The notes beneath the pieces were generated by a model. The model ran no database searches, was not told the origin of the DNA, and saw only the letters and a program-made list of their open reading frames with translations. From Roseibium aggregatum (GTDB lineage: Bacteria; Pseudomonadota; Alphaproteobacteria; Rhizobiales; Stappiaceae), in assembly GCF_014692675.1 (NCBI RefSeq), contig NZ_JABFCZ010000020.1:62001-126000 (forward strand): 64,000 bases of DNA. Direction: 5' to 3'. The position numbers and the translations under genes are program-made. Shown here one piece after another: positions 25,284 to 33,400 of this stretch (its first letter is position 1; each line of letters begins with the position of its first letter).

Positions 25284-27422
25284 ATGGCCACTGCCGTTCA
25301 GAAGATCACCCTGTCGTCCTCGCGCGACATTCCCTTCAACAAGCTGGTGCTCAGCCAGTCCAACGTCCGGCGCGTCAAGGCCGGGATCTCGGTCGAGGAA
25401 CTGGCCGAGTCTATCGCCCGTCGCGGCCTGATCCAGTCCCTGCATGTCCGCCCGGTCGTGGATGCCGAGGGCAAGGAAACCGGCATGTTCGAAGTGCCCG
25501 CCGGCGGTCGCCGCTTCAGCGCGCTGGAACTGCTGGTCAAGCAGAAGCGCCTCGCCAAGGTCGCGCCGGTCCCGTGTGTTGTTTCGGAGGCCAGCGCCGA
25601 TGTGCTGATCGACGAGGTATCGCTCGCCGAGAATATCGAGCGCGCACCGCTGCATCCGCTCGATCAGTTCCGCGCCTTCCAGACCATGCGCGAAAAGGGC
25701 ATGACCGAGGAAGCCATCGCCGCCGCCTTCTTCGTGGATGCGAAGGTGGTGAAACAGCGCCTGCGTCTGGTTTCCGTCTCACCGACATTGCTCGACGTCT
25801 ATGCCGAGGATGGCATGACGCTGGAACAGCTCATGGCCTTCAGCGTCAGTTCTGACCATGCCCGTCAGGAGCAGGTCTGGGAAGCGATCAAGGACGGCTG
25901 GCAGAAGGAACCTTACCTCATCCGACGCCTGCTGACCGAAACCACGGTCCGCGCCGCCGACAAGCGGGCAGTGTTTGTCGGCATTACCGCCTATGAGGAG
26001 GCTGGCGGCTGCGTGCTGCGCGATCTCTTCCAGCAGGACGATGGTGGCTGGTTGCAAGACCCGGTGCTGCTCGACCGGTTGGTGGGCGAAAAACTCAAGG
26101 CCGAGGCCGAGGCCATCGCCGCCGAGGGCTGGAAGTGGATCGAGGTCGCCATCACCTTTCCCTATGGTCACGATCATGGCCTTCGCCAGATTGTCGGCAC
26201 CACAGTCGATCTGACCGAAGAGGAACGCGCCACCCGCGAGGCATTGCGCGACGAATATGACCGGCTTGAAGCCGAATATGGCGAGGCTGATGAACTGCCA
26301 GACGAGATCGACGCCCGGCTGGGTGAAATCGAACAGGCGCTGGAAACCTTCGAGCGCCGCCCGATGACCTTCGACCCCGTCCAGATCGGCACGGCAGGCG
26401 TCTTCATCAGCATCGACGCCGATGGCGCATTGCTGGTCGAGCGCGGCTATGTTCGCGCCGAGGATGAAACGCCTGCGGAACCGGAGGCTGAGATCGTTGA
26501 CCCGGAAACCGGCGAGGTGATCCAGCGGGCAGAACCGGAGGTGAGCCGCATGCGTGCGGTTATCACGCTGGGCGGTCAGCCGGTCGAACCGGAGGAGGAT
26601 GACGAGACCGAGACCATCAAGCCGCTGCCTGATCGTCTGGTCAGCGAGTTGACTGCACATCGCACCCTGGCGCTGCGGGATGCGGTGGCGGTGAACCCGC
26701 ATGTCGCCATGACGGCACTGTTGCACCGGCTGGTCATGGATTGCTTCATGCCGCGTTCCAGCCGCGGATGCCTGGAAGCACAGGTCCGGGAGGTTCATCT
26801 GCCCGCACAGGCCGAGGATCTGCGCGATAGCGCGTCAGCCAAGGCCATCGCTGACCGCCACGAACGCTGGGGCGATCATGTCCCGGCAGACGATGCCGCC
26901 CTCTGGGATTGGCTGACCGATCTGGACGATGGATCGCGCATGGATCTGCTCGCCCATTGCGTCAGCTTCGGTGTCAACGCGCTCTATGAGAAGCCGAATC
27001 CTTACAGCGGAACGGGCGTCAGCCAGCACGGGCTGGACGTTCGCCTGTCGCAGGCTGATCGGCTGGCGCGTTCAACCGGCCTCGACATGGTGGCCGTGGG
27101 CTGGCGGCCGACGGTTGGCAATTATCTCGGCCGCGTGACCAAGCCGCGCATCCTTGAAGCTGTACGTGAAGGCGCTGGAGATCGAGCCGCTGAACTGATC
27201 GGGCACCTCAAGAAGGGAGACATGGCCAAGGAAGCCGAACGCCTCCTGGCGGAATCCGGCTGGCTGCCTGAGCCGCTGCGCATGGTGGATGATGGTGTCG
27301 AAGTCGATCCGGCATCGGGCGCTGCGGCAGAAGCCGACGATCTGCCCGATTTCCTCTCCGGCGATGGCGAGGACGACCCGGCTGACGACGAGGAAGAACA
27401 GCACATGGTCGCTGCTGAATAG
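25284..27422 (+). CDS. parB: ParB/RepB/Spo0J family protein (long ICE-type)
   Basis: A 712-residue protein. The N-terminal ParB/sulfiredoxin-like domain (about residues 10-105) shows PFNKLVLSQSNVRR, VEELAESIARRGLIQSL and VPAGGRRFSALELL; a KorB/HTH-like domain follows (about 110-190, EEAIAAAFFVDAKVVKQRLRL). The remaining 500 residues, with an acidic centre and acidic C-terminal tail, are characteristic of the long ParB-like proteins of alphaproteobacterial integrative elements and plasmids. It should bind centromere-like sites and may serve partition of the excised circle with ParA (44144), or regulation. It has structured leader B and a terminator directly downstream. Confidence 0.88.
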   Translation: MATAVQKITLSSSRDIPFNKLVLSQSNVRRVKAGISVEELAESIARRGLIQSLHVRPVVDAEGKETGMFEVPAGGRRFSALELLVKQKRLAKVAPVPCVVSEASADVLIDEVSLAENIERAPLHPLDQFRAFQTMREKGMTEEAIAAAFFVDAKVVKQRLRLVSVSPTLLDVYAEDGMTLEQLMAFSVSSDHARQEQVWEAIKDGWQKEPYLIRRLLTETTVRAADKRAVFVGITAYEEAGGCVLRDLFQQDDGGWLQDPVLLDRLVGEKLKAEAEAIAAEGWKWIEVAITFPYGHDHGLRQIVGTTVDLTEEERATREALRDEYDRLEAEYGEADELPDEIDARLGEIEQALETFERRPMTFDPVQIGTAGVFISIDADGALLVERGYVRAEDETPAEPEAEIVDPETGEVIQRAEPEVSRMRAVITLGGQPVEPEEDDETETIKPLPDRLVSELTAHRTLALRDAVAVNPHVAMTALLHRLVMDCFMPRSSRGCLEAQVREVHLPAQAEDLRDSASAKAIADRHERWGDHVPADDAALWDWLTDLDDGSRMDLLAHCVSFGVNALYEKPNPYSGTGVSQHGLDVRLSQADRLARSTGLDMVAVGWRPTVGNYLGRVTKPRILEAVREGAGDRAAELIGHLKKGDMAKEAERLLAESGWLPEPLRMVDDGVEVDPASGAAAEADDLPDFLSGDGEDDPADDEEEQHMVAAE

Positions 27423-27477
27423 TTCTCAGGCGGGGTGGCTTCGGCTGTCCCGTTTGCACCCTCCGTTTCCGCAACTC

Positions 27478-27503
27478 GCCCGGTCCTTGTGATCGGGCTT
27501 TTT
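27478..27503 (+). terminator. Intrinsic terminator after parB
   Basis: Stem GCCCGGTC/GATCGGGC (one G-T) with loop CTTGT at 27478-27498 runs into TTTTT at 27499-27503. It ends only 15 bp before the next ATG, so it may also act as an attenuator for the 101-residue gene. Confidence 0.7.
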
Positions 27504-27518
27504 CATTGGAGCGCTTCC

Positions 27519-27824
27519 ATGCCCGCCATCATCGACGTCGATCAAATCTTTCTTGAGGATCGCGAACATTCCCTATCGGAGCGCACCCTGCCCTGGGAGG
27601 AAAGCCGCGACGGCATGACCGTTGTTGTGGAGCCAAAGCCCCATTGGGCCGAAGACATGCGCGTCTTCCGGCTCGATGCCCGTGAATATTGCCGCTACGC
27701 CGAATGGACAGCTCATGGCGCTCGTGCCCGTTTCTTCGGTCATATCGACACCTCAGGCGATGATCTGATGATGAAGGCGCGCGCGATGATTGCCCGCGAG
27801 ATTGCCGATGGGCTTTGGAGCTGA
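27519..27824 (+). CDS. Small conserved-element protein, unknown function
   Basis: A 101-residue acidic protein (MPAIIDVDQIFLED ... SLSERTLPWEE). I do not recognise a domain; similar short proteins accompany ParB in related elements as far as I can judge from context. The ATG at 27519 has TTGGAGCG 8 bp upstream and directly follows a terminator hairpin. The frame is open upstream to 27435, but the terminator in between argues for the shorter form. Confidence 0.6.
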   Translation: MPAIIDVDQIFLEDREHSLSERTLPWEESRDGMTVVVEPKPHWAEDMRVFRLDAREYCRYAEWTAHGARARFFGHIDTSGDDLMMKARAMIAREIADGLWS

Positions 27825-28241
27825 AGACCCGATCGCAGGGTGTTGGGCCGTGAAGGTGGGAGGTCTGCACCGGACGGGTCCAATCCGGCTTCACCATACA
27901 ATCCGCCGTCCCCATCAGGGCAAGCGGCAGCCATCTCTGGCCTGAACGGAACACGATCCTGATGCCAGCATGGTGGCAAGGCTGGCGCGGCAGAGCATCT
28001 GCGACGGGTATCCGGCATCCTGTCAGATGCGAAAAACCACCCCCGCTTCCATTCGCAAACCTTGGTCCGATCCGTCTCTTTGACATTCAACCCCGAAGGG
28101 GTCGGCTTACGCGCGCGTGCCGCCCTCGGGGATTCGGAAAAAGTCCGAACGCCCGAGGGTGATTGCAGATCCGGTCAGACACTTCGGGCGCCTGTCGCGC
28201 GGGGGATGGTCCCCCGCCTCCAAAGACAGGAGCCGGAACCC
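27825..28241 (+). other. Gene-free leader with a nested double hairpin
   Basis: No gene is supported in these 417 bp. The stretch 28123-28159 forms CCCTCGGG/CCCGAGGG closing a second stem TTCGGA/TCCGAA with loop AAAAG, separated by only GA and CG; it is perfect throughout. A further perfect hairpin is 28199-28205 with 28211-28217. None has a T-tail. They lie 80 and 25 bp before the 54-residue gene and may be a regulatory leader or a small RNA. Confidence 0.5.
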
Positions 28242-28406
28242 ATGTCCTATGCAGATGCCACCGCCTTCGCCGCCAGCCTTGCCGCCACGCTGATGGTTTC
28301 GATTGTCGTGTTTCAGGCCGGAGACGGCACCCACGCCGCTTGCCCCGCCGCCGAGTTCGACGGCGACGACGACATGGTGAAGCTGGAGCTGGACCCGTGG
28401 GAGTAA
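28242..28406 (+). CDS. Small single-pass protein, 54 residues
   Basis: The 54-residue frame begins MSYADATAFAASLAATLMVSI, has a hydrophobic segment of about 15 residues and ends in an acidic tail (FDGDDDMVKLELDPWE). ACAGGAG lies 9 bp upstream of the ATG at 28242. The mixture of a short hydrophobic helix and acidic tail, the good ribosome-binding site and the structured leader support a real gene. Function and family are unknown. Confidence 0.55.
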   Translation: MSYADATAFAASLAATLMVSIVVFQAGDGTHAACPAAEFDGDDDMVKLELDPWE

Positions 28407-28518
28407 GGCGCGAAAGCGCCTCATCCCCGACGGCCCGAGCGCGGAGACCCGCGCTTCGGGCCTTCATTGCCTCAAGATGGCCCCCCATCGTCGGCAGCGG
28501 AACCGGGAACAAGCCCGG

Positions 28519-28598
28519 TCAGAGAGGAAGAGTGCGGGCCGTTCGGCCGTGACGGGTTGATGGCTGGAGAGAGAGGCTTTTCGGCGCCCGTCATGGAG
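28519..28598 (+). promoter_or_regulatory. Structured leader, copy C (upstream of the 182-residue gene)
   Basis: TCAGAG-GAAGAGTGCGG is followed by P1 (GGCC 28537-28540 with GGCC 28545-28548) and P2: outer stem GACGGG 28551-28556 with CCCGTC 28587-28592, internal loop TTGATG, inner stem GCTGG 28563-28567 with TCGGC 28581-28585, loop AGAGAGAGGCTTT. GGAG starts 2 nt after P2. P1 is ACGG/CCGT in copy A and GGCC/GGCC here, so pairing is kept while sequence changes. Confidence 0.7.
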
Positions 28599-28606
28599 TG
28601 ATGCCG

Positions 28607-29155
28607 ATGACCTTTGCCCGTTCCGAAACCTTCCGTTCCATCGGTCAGATTCTGGCTGCCGATGTTCTGCCCGCGCTTTATCGGTCGCAAAAGCTGCCGT
28701 TGCGCATCTCATGCCTCGGCGCGGCCAGCTATGACGCCAGTGACGCGGCGAACAGCTTTGACCGCGTGATCCCGCTTGGGGAATGCCCATCACTGGACGA
28801 GGCCATACAGACCGCAGCCTTGCGCGTGGCGCGCGGTAATATTTGCACGGGGCCGGACAGCTTCCCGTTTTTTCAGCCGCGCATCATGCTCATTCAGGAC
28901 CGAGATCAGCGCCTGGTCCTCGCCGGCGAAATCCGCGCCGGCATTATCCTCTGGCAACAGCCAGTCGCGTCCGATGCCGAGGCACGCAGGATCGTGACCG
29001 AGGCCAGCCGCCTGCGCGGTATGGCGTTCCGGGCTTCGGACCCCGGCGATGCGAGACGGCTGCGTTACCGCGCCGCTGCGCTGGAGGCCCGATTGGTCGA
29101 TCCCTTCTGGCGCGAAACCTCGGCCGATCTGCTCCGCCTGCCGCAGGCCGCCTGA
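28607..29155 (+). CDS. Conserved-element protein of unknown function (182 aa)
   Basis: A 182-residue soluble protein (MTFARSETFRSIGQILAADV ...). No known motif is visible; a helical C-terminal part is rich in Arg and Ala. The ATG at 28607 is chosen because GGAG of the structured leader lies 9 bp upstream; two earlier in-frame starts (28598 GTG, 28601 ATG) fall inside that site. It is the first gene of a group of three unknown proteins ending at a strong terminator (30294). Confidence 0.65.
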   Translation: MTFARSETFRSIGQILAADVLPALYRSQKLPLRISCLGAASYDASDAANSFDRVIPLGECPSLDEAIQTAALRVARGNICTGPDSFPFFQPRIMLIQDRDQRLVLAGEIRAGIILWQQPVASDAEARRIVTEASRLRGMAFRASDPGDARRLRYRAAALEARLVDPFWRETSADLLRLPQAA

Positions 29156-29220
29156 GCTTCACCCATTCCATCCCATTCGGCTCGGCCATACGCCGGGCCA
29201 TGTCATGTCCGGAGACCGTC

Positions 29221-29637
29221 ATGGCCGATTATTACACGCACTTTTCCTGCCTGCTTGACGTGGGCACCCCCGAAAACGCCGCCCGCGCGCTTGATCTCTA
29301 CAACGCTCTGGCGGATGACAATGCCGTTGAGGATCCGCCTTCAGATGGCTTCCTGCTTTCCATCCAGCCAGAACATGGCAGCACGCAACTCTGGATGCGC
29401 GATGATGTCACCGGCGATCCCGAGCATGTCGTTCAGTTTGTCAAACGCTGCGCTGCCGAATTTGGCCTCAGCGGATTATGGGGTTTCCAGTACGCAAACA
29501 GCTGCTCGAAACCGCGTATCGACGGATTTGGTGGCGGGGCGCATGTCCTCGATCTTGCCACCGGCGAAACGGTGGACTGGATCTATACCGACGGCTGGCT
29601 TTCCACCGTGCTGGAGGGAGGCGATCCCTATGCCTGA
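29221..29637 (+). CDS. Conserved-element protein of unknown function (138 aa)
   Basis: A 138-residue protein starting MADYYTHFSCLLDVGTPENA, with later segments STQLWMRDDVTGDPEHVVQF and LSGLWGFQYANSC. It resembles short hypothetical proteins carried by alphaproteobacterial plasmids and elements. The ATG at 29221 is the likely start although the frame is open further upstream. It overlaps the following gene by 8 bp, so the two are translationally coupled. Confidence 0.65.
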   Translation: MADYYTHFSCLLDVGTPENAARALDLYNALADDNAVEDPPSDGFLLSIQPEHGSTQLWMRDDVTGDPEHVVQFVKRCAAEFGLSGLWGFQYANSCSKPRIDGFGGGAHVLDLATGETVDWIYTDGWLSTVLEGGDPYA

Positions 29638-30274
29638 GATCATCGAAACCACCGTCTATCGTCTCGATGAGCTGTCCGATGCAGCGAAGGACAAGGCCCG
29701 CGCCTGGTATCGCGAAGGCGGCTTCGATTATGACTGGTACGATGCCGTCTACGAGGATTTCCAGCGCATCACGGAAATCCTCGGATTGAAGCTCAAGACC
29801 CGTGCCGTCCGGTTGATGGGCGGCGGCACACGGCAGGAACCCTGCATCTGGTTCCGCGGCTTCTGTTCACAAGGTGACGGTGCCTGCTTTGAATCCTGGT
29901 ACTCCTACCAGAAACATGGGCCGCGCCGGATCAGAGAATACGCCCCGCAGGACACCGAACTGCACCGCATCGCCGATGCCCTTCAGGCGATCCAGCGCCG
30001 CAATTTCTATCAGCTTCGCGCCGATGCCAGCCATCGCGGCCATTATTATCACGAATACTGCATGTCGATCACGGTCGAGCGCGACAGCCCGACCTGGCAG
30101 GACATGACCGCTGATGCCGAGGAGGCGGTCATCGAGGCGCTGCGCGATCTGGCCCGCTGGCTCTACCGCCAGCTTGAGCGCGAGTATGATTATCTGTCCT
30201 CGGACGAGGCTGTCGATGAAACCATTGCCGCCAATGAATACACCTTCACCGCAGCTGGTCGCCGCTTCGGATGA
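29630..30274 (+). CDS. Conserved-element protein, sometimes called 'antitoxin of stability system'
   Basis: A 214-residue protein that begins MPEIIETTVYRLDELSDAAK and is rich in Tyr, Trp and acidic residues (RAWYREGGFDYDWYDAVYED). Relatives on plasmids and integrative elements are sometimes annotated as an antitoxin, but I see no DNA-binding motif and no toxin partner, so that name is doubtful. GGAGG lies 8 bp upstream of the ATG, inside the end of the previous gene. A strong terminator follows 20 bp after the stop. Confidence 0.65.
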   Translation: MPEIIETTVYRLDELSDAAKDKARAWYREGGFDYDWYDAVYEDFQRITEILGLKLKTRAVRLMGGGTRQEPCIWFRGFCSQGDGACFESWYSYQKHGPRRIREYAPQDTELHRIADALQAIQRRNFYQLRADASHRGHYYHEYCMSITVERDSPTWQDMTADAEEAVIEALRDLARWLYRQLEREYDYLSSDEAVDETIAANEYTFTAAGRRFG

Positions 30275-30293
30275 TCCCGAGAAGACACTGACA

Positions 30294-30327
30294 AGCGCCC
30301 CACCGTCCGGTCGGGGCGCTTTTTTTT
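30294..30327 (+). terminator. Strong intrinsic terminator
   Basis: A perfect 8-bp GC-rich stem (AGCGCCCC 30294-30301 with GGGGCGCT 30313-30320) runs into eight T. It closes the three-gene unit 28607-30274 and separates it from the methyltransferase-helicase gene. Confidence 0.85.
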
Positions 30328-30368
30328 AGCTGCGCTTTGAGAGTCAGAGGCGGGCCGGAAGGGGTTAA

Positions 30369-30424
30369 GTCCGGGCGGTCGAGAGAGAGCGCTGTTCGGA
30401 CCTGTCCTTTTCGCTCTCCTGAGG
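30369..30424 (+). promoter_or_regulatory. Structured leader, diverged copy D (upstream of the methyltransferase-helicase)
   Basis: A GTCAGAG start (near 30341) is followed by stem GTCCG 30369-30373 with CGGAC 30397-30401, whose loop carries GAGAGAGAGCG. A CGCTCTC run at 30412-30418, next to the ribosome-binding GAGG (30421-30424), can pair with that loop. It shares the GA-rich loop and placement with copies A-C but not the rest of the sequence. Confidence 0.4.
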
Positions 30425-30432
30425 TTCCAGAC

Positions 30433-33400
30433 ATGAACATGGTGTTCCCCGTGACCGATCCGGTCACGCCAATGGCGGCTGCGCCCGCCATTCTGGCTGC
30501 GGCCAATCATCTGCTCCCCCATCTCGAACGCGGTCAGCGCGTCGATGCTGCCATCCTGCGCGGTGTGATGGAAACGGCCTTCGGCGCATCTGACGCTACC
30601 GGCGTCTGGGACTGGAAGCTTGCCTATGAGGCCTGCGAGGTCGCCACGGTCCTCTTCCTGCGCAAATACGGAAAGGCGCTTTTCCGTAAAGCCGCGTCTC
30701 CGGCTGCACGGATTTCCGTGCTGGCAAAGGTCGCGGGGCTGCTGCCCACGCAGACCCGACGTTCCGAGGAAAGCCAGAACTTCCAGCAATTTTCGACGCC
30801 GATCCCGCTCGGCCTTACCGCTCTGACGGCTGCCGCGATTACGCCCGATGACAGGGTGCTGGAACCATCGGCGGGCACCGGCCTTCTGGCGATCTTGGCG
30901 CAGACCATCGGCGGCTCGCTGATCCTCAACGAACTGGCCGAGACCCGGGCCGATCTGCTTGCCCAGATCTTTCCGGCTTTTGCCGTCACCCGCTTCGACG
31001 CCGCCCAGATCGATGATCATCTGGCTCCGGATGCTGTCCCCTCCGTGGTGCTGATGAACCCGCCATTCTCGGTCATGGCCAATGTCAGCGGGCGTGTCGC
31101 GGATGCGGCCTATCGCCATGTTGCCGCGGCACTGGCCCGTCTTGCTCCCGGCGGTCGGTTGGTGACGATCACCGGCGCTGGCTTTGGCCCCGAAGCTCCG
31201 GCATGGCGGGACGCCTTCATCCGCTTGCAGGCCCGTGGCCGCGTGGTGTTCAGCGCTGCCGTCGATGGTGCGGTCTATGCAAAGCACGGCACCACGATCG
31301 ACACGCGGCTGACCGTTATCGACAAACTGCCCGCCGACGATCCCGCCAGTTTGCCGGCTTCGCCGGGGATCGCGCCTGATGTTGCCACGCTGATCGGATG
31401 GATCGAGGAACAGGTTCCGCCGCGCCTGCCAGTGTCATTGCCGAAGATCGTGGTTTCCGCTTCGGCCACCGCGCCGAAGACCGTGCGGGGCTATCTCGCT
31501 CGCTCGGCGGCTACGCGATCTGTCGCTGCTTCGGCCAATGATCCTGATGGCGTCGAACTCGCCTATGAGACCGTGGACTGGACGCCACCGGAAGGCGCTC
31601 GCCTGTCCGACGCGATCTATGAGGAATATGCGCTGCAATCGCTGCGTATCGCTGGTGCACAGCCGCATCCGACCAAGCTGGTGCAATCCGCCGCCATGGC
31701 CTCGGTCGCACCGCCCAAGCCTTCCTACCAGCCCATGCTGCCGCCCGACATCTGCGCGCGTCTGTCGGACGCCCAGCTTGAAACGGTGATCTATGCCGGT
31801 GAAGCCCACGCCGATCATCTCGCCGGCGCCTGGACCGTGGACGAGCATTTCGACAATGTGAGCGCCGCGCCCGAGGATGCTGCCGGATCGATCCGCTTTC
31901 GCCGGGGCTTCATGCTCGGTGATGGAACCGGCGCTGGCAAGGGTCGCCAGTCCGCCGCCATCATTCTCGACAACTGGCTGCGAGGGCGCCGCAAGGCGAT
32001 CTGGATCTCCAAATCCGACAAGCTGATCGAGGACGCGCAACGCGACTGGTCGGCGCTCGGCATGGAGCGGCTGCTTGTCACACCTCTGTCACGCTTCCCG
32101 CAGGGCAAGCCGATCACGCTATCGGAAGGCATCCTGTTTACCACCTATGCCACGCTGCGCTCCGATGACCGGGGCGAGAAGGTTTCCCGCGTCAAGCAGA
32201 TCGTCGAATGGTTGGGGTCCGATTTCGATGGAGCCATTATCTTCGACGAGAGCCATTCCATGCAGAATGCCGGTGGCGGAAAAGGTGAACGCGGTGATGT
32301 CGCCGCCTCGCAGCAGGGACGTGCGGGCCTGCGGCTTCAGCACGCGCTGCCCGACGCCCGCGTCGTCTATGTCTCGGCGACTGGCGCCACCACCGTCCAC
32401 AATCTCGCCTATGCTCAGCGCCTCGGCCTCTGGGGCGGTGAGGACTTTCCGTTCCAGACCCGCGCCGAGTTCGTCGAGGCGATCGAATCCGGTGGCGTTG
32501 CGGCCATGGAGGTCCTGGCCCGCGACCTGCGATCTCTCGGCCTCTATACCGCCCGCTCACTCTCCTATGATGGCGTCGAATATGAACTGATCGAGCATCA
32601 GCTCACGGACGAACAGCGGCACATCTACGACTCATATGCTGCCGCCTTCGCTGTCATTCATGGGAACCTGGACGCGGCGATGGAAGCCGCCAACATCACC
32701 GGCAGCGAGGGGACGCTGAACCGGCAGGCCAAATCCGCCGCCCGTTCGGCCTTTGAAAGCACCAAGCAGCGCTTCTTTGGCCATCTGCTGACCTCCATGA
32801 AAACCCCGACCCTGATCCGGTCCATTGATGCCGATCTTGAAGCGGGCCATGCGGCCGTCATCCAGATCGTCTCGACCGGCGAAGCGCTGATGGAACGGCG
32901 GCTATCCGAGATCCCCACCGAGGAATGGAATGATATTTCCGTCGATGTCACTCCGAGGGAATATGTCGGCTCGTATTTGCAGCATTCCTTTCCGGTGCAG
33001 CTCTATGAACCTTTCAGCGATGGCGAGGGCAACCTGTCGTCACGCCCCGTCTTCCGCGATGGTCAGCCGGTGGAATGCCGCGAAGCGGTGGCGCGGCGCG
33101 ACGAGATGCTGGAGCAGCTGGGTTCGCTTCCGCCTGTCCCCGGTGCGCTCGACCAGATCGTGCAGCGCTTCGGCACGGATATTGTGGCGGAGGTCACGGG
33201 CCGCTCACGCCGGATCGTGCGCAAGGGTATTGGAGCAGCGGCCCACCTAGCCGTCGAGAACCGTGCGCCTTCTGCCAATCTTGCCGAGACTTCGGCCTTC
33301 ATGGATGATCAGAAGCGCATTCTGGTCTTCTCGGATGCCGGTGGCACGGGGCGCAGCTATCACGCCGAACTCTCGGCGCGAAACCAGCGGCTGCGCGTGC

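Noticed and set aside
29630-30274. An antitoxin paired with the preceding 138-residue protein
   Set aside because: Neither protein shows a toxin or DNA-binding motif; the name used for relatives is not supported by the sequence.
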